A stretch of 9,444 nucleotides of DNA from CBDFHJ01 sp965247635 (GTDB lineage: Bacteria > Chloroflexota > Dehalococcoidia > Lucifugimonadales > Australimonadaceae): NCBI GenBank assembly GCA_965247635.1, contig CBDFHJ010000006.1, forward strand, positions 1-9,444, given 5' to 3'. The position numbers were made by a program, and so were the translations under genes. The notes below the pieces were generated by a model. That model was given only the letters and a program-made list of their open reading frames with translations, searched no databases and was not told the origin of the DNA. Shown piece after piece: positions 1-7,033 of this stretch; position 1 is the stretch's first letter, and every line of letters begins with the position of its first letter.

Positions 1-62
1 GCAACGACACGCGGTTGCGGAGTACATGAGCAAAAGCGTCACCAAAAAGGAGGGTCCAGACC

Positions 63-1166
63 ATGAACGAGCACTTTAGTCCGTTGGTCCCGATGGATGG
101 CCTAGCCCAAGTCAAGGTCATCGGCATAGGAGGTGGCGGATGTAACGCCGTCTCTCGCATGTACCTCGACCGGGTCCCGGGCATCGAGTACATAGCGGTC
201 AACACCGATGCGCAACACCTGCTGCGAAGCGAGCTGCCGGTAAAGATTCGTATTGGCGATAAGCTGACCCGCGGCCTGGGTGTGGGCGGTGACCCGGAGC
301 TTGGCCGGTCCGCTGCTGAGGAGTCGCGTGAAGAGCTCTACGAAGCGCTGCGCTCGGCTGACATGGTGTTCATCGCCGCCGGCATGGGTGGCGGCACCGG
401 CACCGGCGCTTCGGCAGTGGTCGCGGAGGTCGCGCGTGAGATCGGAGCGCTGACCATTGCCGTGGTAACCAAACCCTTTAACTTCGAAGGGCGGAAGCGG
501 ACCAAGACCGCGGATGATGGCGCCAATCGGCTCAAGGACAGCGTCGACACCCTCATCGTTATCCCCAACGACCGGCTCACCAGCATAGTAGACGACACCA
601 TGACGGCAGAGAACGCCTTCAAGATGGCGGATGAAGTGCTCCGCCAGGGGGTCCAGTCCATCGCCGAGCTGGTCACCGTGCCGGGAGAGATCAACCTGGA
701 CTTCGCGGACGTGAAGACCATCATGAGCGGCGCCGGCCCCGCCTGGATGGCTATCGGGCATGGGCACGGAGAGAACCGCGCCGCTGACGCCGCCAAGGCG
801 GCCCTCAACAGCCCGATGCTGGAAGTCAGTATCGAGGGTGCCCGCGGCGTGCTGTTCAACATCACGGGCGGCTCTGACATGACGCTGCTGGAAGTGCAGC
901 AGGCCGCCGACCTGATCAGCCGTTCCGTGGATCCCGAGGGCACCATCATCTTCGGGATGGTGACCGACCTCAAGATGGAGGACGAAGTGCGCGTGACCAT
1001 CATCGCCACCGGGCTTCCCACCGTTGAGGCCGGCACCTTGCGTGACGATGGCATCTCCGACTTTCTGCGAGAAGCGCTAGGGGAGAACGGGAGCGATCTC
1101 GACTTGCCTCCGTTCCTGCTTCCTGCGGACCGGCGTGCGCCGCGCAGAGGAGCTGCCGGAGCTTAG
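63..1166 (+). CDS. ftsZ: Cell division protein FtsZ (tubulin-like GTPase)
   Basis: FtsZ polymerises with GTP at midcell to form the cytokinetic Z-ring. The 367-residue product is a full-length family member. The N-terminal nucleotide-binding glycine loop GIGGGGCNAV lies at residues 21-30, the tubulin signature GGGTGTG at 109-115, the IPNDRL segment at 167-172, and the T7 loop NLDFAD (catalytic aspartates for the neighbouring subunit's GTP) at 211-216, followed by SGAGPAWMAIG. After a short acidic linker the C-terminus carries LDLPPFL, resembling the conserved tail peptide that binds FtsA and other partners, and then a basic end. The ATG is supported by a strong AAGGAGGG at 47-54 with an 8-nt spacer. 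The 62 bp upstream are too short to identify the preceding gene; a TGA at 27-29 could be its stop, and another frame ends in an ATGA overlap at 63-66. FtsA would be the usual neighbour, but this is not shown. Identification is secure. Confidence 0.97.
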   Translation: MNEHFSPLVPMDGLAQVKVIGIGGGGCNAVSRMYLDRVPGIEYIAVNTDAQHLLRSELPVKIRIGDKLTRGLGVGGDPELGRSAAEESREELYEALRSADMVFIAAGMGGGTGTGASAVVAEVAREIGALTIAVVTKPFNFEGRKRTKTADDGANRLKDSVDTLIVIPNDRLTSIVDDTMTAENAFKMADEVLRQGVQSIAELVTVPGEINLDFADVKTIMSGAGPAWMAIGHGHGENRAADAAKAALNSPMLEVSIEGARGVLFNITGGSDMTLLEVQQAADLISRSVDPEGTIIFGMVTDLKMEDEVRVTIIATGLPTVEAGTLRDDGISDFLREALGENGSDLDLPPFLLPADRRAPRRGAAGA

Positions 1167-1186
1167 TTGAACGATTCCTCCCCCCT

Positions 1187-1222
1187 GGGCCGCGTCGGGT
1201 TACACCTCCCCCGGCGCGGTCC
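1187..1222 (+). terminator. Hairpin just downstream of ftsZ, candidate terminator
   Basis: GGGCCGCG at 1187-1194 pairs with CGCGGTCC at 1215-1222 (8 bp, one G-U as RNA), and CGGG at 1196-1199 can pair with CCCG at 1210-1213 inside it. It begins 20 nt after the ftsZ stop codon. No U-run follows, so it is not a classical intrinsic terminator. It may be a 3'-end stabilising structure or part of the larger hairpin array that follows. Confidence 0.35.
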
Positions 1223-1232
1223 TCCGCTAGCA

Positions 1233-1388
1233 ACGCCTCTCCAAGGGCGTGGCTTGGGCAGCTAGGAGGGGTTTAACAATCACAGAGCAGCCCCGGTGCG
1301 CCGGGGCTCCCTTGGACACCCGCGATCCCCTCGCGAGTGTCCTCAGTCCCTCCTCCTGGGCCCACACCGATGCGCCACGGGAGTGGGC
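1233..1388. other. Array of inverted repeats between convergent genes
   Basis: This part of the 285-bp gap between ftsZ and the aldo/keto reductase has no convincing gene but several consecutive inverted repeats. ACGCC 1233-1237 pairs with GGCGT 1246-1250. AGCCCCGG 1289-1296 pairs perfectly with CCGGGGCT 1301-1308 around a TGCG loop. GGACAC 1314-1319 pairs with GTGTCC 1337-1342, enclosing CGCGA 1321-1325 paired with TCGCG 1331-1335. GCCCAC 1360-1365 pairs with GTGGGC 1383-1388. Together with the flanking hairpins this makes six in about 240 bp. It could be terminators for both strands, a structured non-coding RNA, or merely GC-rich sequence that folds easily. A reading frame spanning part of it is the antisense shadow of the reductase gene. 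Confidence 0.5.
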
Positions 1389-1392
1389 ACCA

Positions 1393-1422
1393 ATGGGCCC
1401 CCGGCCTTCGGGCGGGGCCCAT
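1393..1422. terminator. UUCG-loop hairpin, candidate bidirectional terminator
   Basis: ATGGGCCCC at 1393-1401 pairs perfectly with GGGGCCCAT at 1414-1422. Inside, GCC 1404-1406 and GGC 1411-1413 close a TTCG tetraloop, which as plus-strand RNA is the very stable C(UUCG)G loop; C1402 and G1403 bulge out. It sits 30 bp from the reductase stop and between convergent genes, where a two-way terminator would be useful. Neither side has a clear T-run, so the termination function is inferred from position and stability only. Confidence 0.45.
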
Positions 1423-1451
1423 CACTGTGAACTCCCTCGGCACCGTATCGC

Positions 1452-2384
<933 letters not shown>

Positions 2385-2477
2385 GGGTCCTCCACGTTCC
2401 TTACTTCCGGATGGTCACCCATCCTACCCGCTTTGGACGCCGGGGAAAACCGTAAGGGCCAGCAGCATATCGAAAGA

Positions 2478-2510
2478 CCGTTCATCCTGAGCCTGTCGGA
2501 GGACGAACGG
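2478..2510. repeat. Interspersed palindromic repeat (GTTCATCCTGAG type)
   Basis: CCGTTC at 2478-2483 pairs with GAACGG at 2505-2510, and TCCT 2485-2488 pairs with AGGA 2500-2503, with a single A/C mismatch between the two stem parts and a TGAGCCTGTCGG-like centre. It resembles the short intergenic palindromes of the form GTTCATCCTGAGC...GAAC that recur in many bacterial genomes. Only one copy lies in this window, so assignment to a repeat family is by resemblance. It sits between the divergent reductase and zinc-ribbon genes. Confidence 0.55.
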
Positions 2511-2546
2511 GCCCAAGCGCGGGCCTAATGGTATGGTGAGTTAGCC

Positions 2547-2858
2547 ATGCAACCATTCTCGCGACCGGTGATGGTGAGCTGCCCTCGATGCTCGAGCCCC
2601 GCCGTGCGCGTGCCCTGGGACCTGCAGGCGACACGACATCGGCGGGGGTTGACTCGCCTTGCGCTGGCGCTGTGGGTCACGTACGCGCCGTGGCTGGCGG
2701 CGGGGCTAGTGTTGGATGCGGCACCGCTATGGCTGGCGCCCATGGCGGTCTACGGCGCGGTGACGCTATGGCTGGCTGCGCGACTCTGGCTCAGCTTGCG
2801 AACGTACCGGTGCACGGAGTGCGGCCTCACGTGGCGAGGCGGTAGGGGCCTGAGCTAG
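2547..2858 (+). CDS. Small membrane protein with split zinc ribbon
   Basis: I do not recognise a named family. The 103-residue product has an N-terminal CPRC knuckle (Cys12, Cys15) and a C-terminal CTEC knuckle (Cys89, Cys92) followed by GLTWRGG, as in zinc-ribbon proteins. Between them lie two hydrophobic stretches, about residues 36-58 and 60-84, rich in Leu, Ala and Trp and preceded by a basic RHRRGLTR segment. The simplest model is a membrane hairpin with both cysteine pairs on the cytoplasmic side forming one zinc site. The ATG at 2547 has a weak GGTGAG at 2535-2540; an internal ATG at residue 9, just before the first knuckle, is an alternative. It is divergent from the reductase gene. 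Reality as a gene is supported by the paired CxxC motifs and the alternating hydrophobic pattern; the function is unknown. Confidence 0.7.
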   Translation: MQPFSRPVMVSCPRCSSPAVRVPWDLQATRHRRGLTRLALALWVTYAPWLAAGLVLDAAPLWLAPMAVYGAVTLWLAARLWLSLRTYRCTECGLTWRGGRGLS

Positions 2859-2925
2859 TAGCGCGATGCCCCTACCCTGGCCCGGGGTGATATGCCATGC
2901 GCGGAAGATGGTGCCCGCTCTGCGG

Positions 2926-2931
2926 TACACT
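2926..2931 (+). promoter_or_regulatory. Possible -10 element close to a start codon
   Basis: TACACT fits the TANNNT -10 pattern and lies 6 nt before an ATG AAG CGG at 2938, which would give a leaderless or nearly leaderless transcript for the lipoprotein gene. No clear -35 hexamer is seen 16-18 bp upstream and no ribosome site separates it from the ATG. It is a single weak motif. Confidence 0.3.
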
Positions 2932-2937
2932 ATTCCC

Positions 2938-3114
2938 ATGAAGCGGGCACCTTACTGTCCACCCTACTACTCGTCGCACTGTTCCTAGCGGCCTGCAGCC
3001 AAACGATACCCACACCGACGCCAACCCCCTCACCCACCTTGCCACCGATTCGGCCACCTGAGTCCTTCACCGCCTACTTCCTCGGTCTCGGTCACGGTGA
3101 TGCCACATTACTAG
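2938..3114 (+). pseudogene. N-terminal remnant of a lipoprotein metallo-beta-lactamase (ComEC-like) gene
   Basis: The frame encodes a hydrophobic stretch LLSTLLLVALFLAACSQ with a lipobox (LAAC), a Thr/Pro linker TPTPTPTPSPTLPP, and then FTAYFLGLGHGDATLL. The last part resembles the first beta-strands of the secreted ComEC/Rec2-type metallo-beta-lactamase fold, whose usual form is close to FLDVGQGDATLI. The frame is then cut by the IS5-like element. The start is also damaged. The best signal-peptide start, ATG AAG CGG at 2938, is one frame away from the lipobox frame, which suggests a one-base loss around 2950. The in-frame ATG at 2892 gives an N-terminus without lysines or arginines next to the hydrophobic core. 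Even without the insertion the flanks do not join correctly (see the distal fragment at 4494). The gene is not functional; the fold assignment rests on a short motif. Confidence 0.6.
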
Positions 3115-4493
3115 CAGGCTGCTGAAAAACCCGGCGTGGCCTTTCAGTGCAGAGAGAACGGGTTAAAATAGGACCATCCTGGAGGCAACCCTGGACGGAG
3201 GATGAGCCAATGCGCGGGAGACATGACCCACAGGTGACTCTGCTGGCCTTCATTGACCTGGAAACACGAGTGCCGTCGGATCATCCCCTGCGGGTTATCA
3301 AGAGGCTGGCTGACCAGGCCCTGAAGGTGCTATCCCCGACCTGGACCGGATGTACGCCAATGTGGGCCGGCCGTCGATCCCGCCCGAGCGGCTGCTGAAG
3401 TCTTCATTACTGATTGCCCTGTACTCGGTGCGCAGTGAACGGGCATTCTGCGAACAGGTGGACTACAACCTCCTGTTCCGGTGGTTTCTGGAGATGAATC
3501 TCATCGAGCCCAGCTTCGATGCCACCACCTTCACCAAGAACCGGGAGCGGCTGCTCAAGCATGAGTGGGCCAGGCTTTGTTCGGCGAAGTGGTGCTGGAA
3601 GCGGAGCGGCAGGGCCTGCTGTCGGACGAGCGCTTCACGGTGGACGGAACCCTGATTGAGGCGGCAGCCAGCCTGAAGAGCTTCAAACCCAGGGACGTCG
3701 ACCCGCCCCGGACAACCGACGCTGACCCGGGCAACCCCTCGGTGGATTTCCATGGGGAACGGCGTAGCAATGCCACCCATCAGAGCACTACGGACCCGGA
3801 GGCCCGGTTGCTGCGTAAGGGTAAAGGCAAGGAAGCCAGGCTGGTCTTCATGGCCCACGCCCTGATGGAAAACCGGCATGGAATGCTGGTGGACTTTCAG
3901 ACCACCCAAGCGACGGGTACGGCGGAGCGGGATATTGTGCCGGAGCTGTTGGACCAAGCCCGGGAGCGAGGCTTTCATCCCCGAACGCTGGGCGGAGACA
4001 AAGGCTACGACACTCGGGACTGTGTGGCAGACCTGCGCCGGTGTGGGGTGACGCCGCACGTCGCGCAGAACACCAGGGGCCGGTCCAGCGCCATTGATGG
4101 CCGGACCACCCGGCATCCGGGGTACGCGGTCAGTCAGCGGATTCGGAAACGGGTTGAGGAGGTCTTTGGGTGGATGAAGACGGTGGGCGGGTTCCGGCGG
4201 ACCCGGTATCGGGGGTTGGACCGGACTGGTCTGGCGGGGCACTTGGTGGCCACGGCCTACAACCTGGTTCGGATGGCCAAGCTGCTGGGGCAGGCGGCGG
4301 CAACTGCGGAAGCCCGGATGGCATGACCTGGCACTGGGCCACCTATGCCCGTGCCCCAAGAGGGACGGTCCGCGAAGCCAAATGGGCTGAAGGCCCCGTG
4401 TGAACAGGCAGAATTTCCTCCAACAGGACCCAGGCTCCAACGACTTGAACCGTCGATTCCGGACGTGAACCCCTTTTTTCAGCAGCCTGCTAG
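3111..4493 (+). mobile_element. IS5-like insertion sequence flanked by CTAG
   Basis: The element runs from 3115 to 4489 (1375 bp). Its ends are perfect 15-bp terminal inverted repeats: CAGGCTGCTGAAAAA at 3115-3129 and the reverse complement at 4475-4489. Each end is bordered by CTAG (3111-3114 and 4490-4493), which fits a 4-bp target duplication at a CTAG site, as in IS5-group elements. Because CTAG is its own reverse complement it could instead belong to the inverted repeats. One transposase gene (with frameshifts) fills most of it; the stretch 4327-4474 is non-coding subterminal DNA. It interrupts a metallo-beta-lactamase-like lipoprotein gene. Boundaries are well supported. The family name is from the transposase type; IS1182-like naming is an alternative. 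Confidence 0.9.
3210..4326 (+). pseudogene. IS5-like DDE transposase, two frameshifts
   Basis: The DDE transposase is readable across three frames: about 3210-3335, 3335-3565 and 3565-4326, roughly 370 residues in total, a normal length. The first part (FIDLETRVPSDHPLRVI) and second part (GRPSIPPERLLKSSLLIALYSVRSER, DYNLLFRWFL, DATTFTKNRERLL) form the N-terminal DUF772-like region. The third holds the catalytic core: Asp in FTVDGTLIEA, Asp in TLGGDKGYD, and Glu in RKRVEEVFGWMK with the R-x3-E-x6-K signature. The ATG at 3210 has GGAGG at 3197-3201 with an 8-nt spacer. The breaks fall at a CCCC run (3334-3337; an extra C would restore SPDLDRMYANVG) and at 3563-3567 (GAG-TG, one base missing). 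Both look like one-base losses. The catalytic residues survive, so inactivation may be recent. Confidence 0.88.
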
Positions 4494-4601
4494 TGGCCAC
4501 TCGGGCGACTCCAGTACTGATTCTTTCGTTCTAGAGATGGCCTGCGGCGACGTCGCCGTCCTGTTCGCTGCTGGTGGCACAGCTCAAGGTCACGTCCCGT
4601 C
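4494..4601 (+). pseudogene. Distal fragment of the metallo-beta-lactamase-like gene
   Basis: Between the two insertion sequences one frame reads SGHSGDSSTDSFVLEMACGD followed by VAVLFAAGGTAQG. This resembles the later part of ComEC-like metallo-beta-lactamase domains, where a segment like NNNSLVLRLEYGDVSVLLTGD is typical. It lies in a different frame from the N-terminal remnant. In an intact gene, well over a hundred residues, including the HxHxDH metal-binding motif, would separate the two pieces. Simple excision of the IS would therefore not restore a gene; the middle of the domain has been lost. The fragment runs into the IS256-family terminal repeat. The homology is judged by eye from about 25 residues. 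Confidence 0.45.
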
Positions 4602-5954
4602 AAGTGGTGTAAGAGGTGCGTCATCCTGTTGATGTTGTTTAGGCGGCTGTCGCCTCCGCGAGATCGGCCTCAGGAAGAGCTTCGTTGAAGGTCAGCACGA
4701 CAGGTGTGATGTATCGACGGCCAACGGCCCATTCGTCGTGCTGCTCAGCCAGGACGGCGCCAACGAGGCGGCGCACGGCCGGCCGGTTAGGGAAGATGCC
4801 CACCACATCGGTGCGTCGCCGGATCTCCTTGTTGAGACGCTCCTGTGGGTTGTTGGACCAGATCTTCTTCCAGTGGGCGAGTGGGAAGTTGGAGAAGGCC
4901 AGGACGTCGGGTCCGGCCTCGTCCAGTAGAGAGGCGACCTGAGGGAACCGGTTCTGGAGTTGATCGGTCACCCTGTCGAGCTGGGCGTGTACCTCATCGG
5001 GGGAGGGTTGCTGGTAGCTGGTGCGCACCATGGTGGCTACCCATGGCTGGGTGCGCCTGGGGACCCGAGTGAGCAGGTTGGTCATGAAGTGGGTGCGGCA
5101 CCGTTGCCAGCTGGCTCCGCCGAAGACTGCGGCGATGGCGCCTCGGAGTCCCTGATGAGCGTCCGATACCACCAGCTCCACCCCGCCGAGGCCCCTGGCG
5201 GACAGCGAGCGTAGGGAAGGCCAGCCAGAAGGCGCCGTCTTCACTCGTACCCACGTCCATCCCGATGATCTCCCGCTTGCCCTCGCCATTGACGGCCGTC
5301 GCCACCACCACGCTGACGTTGACGATCCTGCCGGCCTCCCTGACCTTCTGGGTCAGTGCGTCCAGCCACAGGTAGGGGTAGGGTCCAGCGTCCAGCGGAC
5401 GGCCCATGAAGCCATCCATCACCACGTCCAGTTCCTGACAGATGCGCGACACCTGGCTCTTGGAAATACCCTCACACCCCAGGGCCTTGACCAGATCGTC
5501 CACCCGCCTTGTGGACACACCTTCCACGGAGGCCTGCTGGATCACCGCCAGCAGAGCTCGCTCGCTGCGACGCCGTGGCTCCAGCAGGCTCGGGAAGTAG
5601 CTCCCTTCTCTGAGCTTCGGGATGTGCAGATCCATCGTCCCTACACGGGTATCCCACGCCCGGGACCGATACCCGTTGCGCTGGGTCACCCGCTCAGGGC
5701 TGCGTTCTCCATACTCCGCACCGATCCTCGATGACACCTCCGCATCCATGATCCCCTCTACCAGCACTCTCAGTGCCTCCCGTAGGAAGTCCACGTCACC
5801 GTCCATTCCCCCCTTGCGCAATAGCTCCAGCAGGTCCATCCTTTCCTTGACCACCATTGTCCTCCTTTCTCGAGCTTTCTTCTTTGCCCGCTAAGGATGA
5901 CGCGGTGGTCTCTCTTTCTCCAGACCCTCTCCCTCTTACACCACTTCCTGGGAC
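4594..5954 (-). mobile_element. IS256-family insertion sequence
   Basis: The transposase gene is bordered by 15-bp perfect inverted repeats: AAGTGGTGTAAGAGG at 4602-4616 and its reverse complement at 5932-5946. The similarity continues outward as GTCCC at 4594-4598 and GGGAC at 5950-5954 after three unmatched bases, so the ends may lie at 4594 and 5954 (1361 bp, normal for the family). No 8-9 bp direct repeat is seen immediately outside either possible boundary, although IS256 elements normally create one. The element separates a metallo-beta-lactamase fragment on the left from a 5'-truncated transporter gene on the right, which points to an adjacent deletion. Exact ends are uncertain by about 8 bp. 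Confidence 0.85.
4639..5857 (-). pseudogene. IS256-family (Mutator-type) transposase, one frameshift
   Basis: The DDE transposase is readable in two frames, 5857 to about 5215 and about 5214 to 4639, roughly 405 residues combined, the usual IS256 length. The N-terminal part has TQRNGYRSRAWDTRVGTMDL and IPKLREGSYFPSLLEPRRR, the family's typical opening. The catalytic residues are Asp in YLWLDALTQKVR, Asp in ELVVSDAHQGL and Glu in NNPQERLNKEIRRRTDVVGIFPN. The frame changes after EDGAFWLAF: removing one base from the three-C run of the coding strand (5214-5216) restores LRSLSARGLGGVELV. The ATG at 5857 has AAGGAGGA (5867-5860) directly upstream. All catalytic residues survive; only the frameshift disables it. 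Programmed frameshifting is not typical of this family. Confidence 0.9.
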
Positions 5955-6925
5955 TCTACTATTGCTAGTCGGCATGGGGCTGGGACTGGTGGGCTATTTG
6001 ACCCTTACCACCATCGTGGCCAATTGGTTTGAGCGAAGACGGAACACGGCTATAGCTCTAACTCAATCTGGAGGGGGGATTGGTGGGCTCCTTCTTCCGG
6101 TGGTCGCGCTGGCACTGGCGGCGTTCGGCTGGAGAAGCGTCGCCTTCTCCTCCGGTATCTTCGTCCTGGTCCTGGGGCTTCCCATAGCCCAGCTCATGCG
6201 TCACAAGCCTGAGGCGCATGGGCTCCTCCCGGACGGAGACGCTCCCCCCGATGCTTCGGGTGAAGAGGCGAACACGGAAGGGCCCGAACAAGGGGACGGG
6301 CGTGGAGTGGCTCCCTCGCCCCGTATCGCCTTCACCGCCCGGCAAGCTTTGAGGACCCCCACCTTCTGGCTTCTAGCAATGGGGCACGGGATGGCCGTCT
6401 TTGTAGGCAATGGGCTATCGCTGCACCTGATCGCTCACATCGTGGCCCGGTTGGGTATCTCCCTAGGAGCGGCAGCGGGAGTGATAACGCTCATTCCTGT
6501 GGCCACGATCGGGGCGCAGGTCATCGGAGGCTATGTCGGAGACCGGGTCAACAAACGAATACTGGCCGCACTCTGTATGGTAGGGATTGCCGTCTCATTG
6601 GTGCTCTTCGCCTTCGGGGAAGGCTTGGGAAATGCTACTCGCTGCGGCGGTGGTGAACGGGATTGCGCAGGGTGTTCGCGGACCCCTTATGCCATCCATT
6701 CGCGCGGACTATTTCGGACGAGGCTCCTTCGGTACCATCATGGGTTTTACAACGCTGCTCGTGATGTTCGGAACGCTGACCGGGCCTGTGCTTGTGGGTG
6801 TTATCGCGGACTGGCAAGGTGATTACCGTGGGGCCTTTTGGGTCTTAGCTGCTGTGGCACTCGCAGGCTCTCTCTTCTTCGTGGCCGCCCGGAGGCCAAA
6901 ACTCCCGCAACCTTCGGGTGCTTAG
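5955..6925 (+). pseudogene. Major facilitator superfamily transporter, 5'-truncated and frameshifted
   Basis: This is the remnant of a 12-helix major facilitator transporter. It starts abruptly after the IS256 end with LLLLVGMGLGLVGYLTLTTI and VANWFERRRNTAIALTQSGG, typical of helices 4-5 in monocarboxylate/oxalate-formate-type members, so about the first 90-100 residues (helices 1-3) and the start codon are gone. A charged loop rich in Glu, Gly and Pro follows (6210-6320), then the second half (FWLLAMGHGMAVFVGNGLSL, ITLIPVATIGAQVIGGYVGD). At 6627-6629 one extra G in a GGG run shifts the frame; removing it gives LVLFAFGEGLEMLLAAAVVN, which continues to the stop at 6923-6925. An ATG at 5857 in the first frame lies inside the IS and is not the gene's own start. 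The substrate is unknown. Confidence 0.85.
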
Positions 6926-6960
6926 TCCGCGGAAGCGACGCACCGCTTCACAGAAGGGCA

Positions 6961-7000
6961 CCAAAAGAAACGGGCCGCGTCCTGGGTGGGCGCGGCCCGT
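6961..7000 (-). terminator. Intrinsic terminator of the substrate-binding protein gene
   Basis: ACGGGCCGCG at 6970-6979 and CGCGGCCCGT at 6991-7000 form a perfect 10-bp stem with an 11-nt loop. Read on the minus strand the stem is followed by TTTCTTTT, as in a Rho-independent terminator, 34 bp after the stop of the substrate-binding protein gene. On the plus strand no T-run follows, so any role for the transporter remnant is secondary. Confidence 0.85.
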
Positions 7001-7033
7001 TGCGCTATCTCACACACTCAACTGATAGATGGC

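Noticed and set aside
3330..3570. Programmed ribosomal frameshifting to make the IS5-like transposase
   Set aside because: The breaks are at a CCCC run and at GAG-TG, without an A-rich slippery heptamer or obvious downstream stimulator. Two successive shifts in one gene would be unusual; mutation is simpler.
3463..4500. Long minus-strand open frame of 345 codons across the IS5-like element
   Set aside because: It is antisense to the transposase, has no recognisable motif and a Pro/Arg/Gly-rich composition, and the plus-strand frames carry clear transposase motifs.
5857..5954. Start of the transporter at the ATG at 5857
   Set aside because: That ATG and the following codons lie inside the IS256 right end, upstream of the inverted repeat, and encode a sequence with no transporter character.
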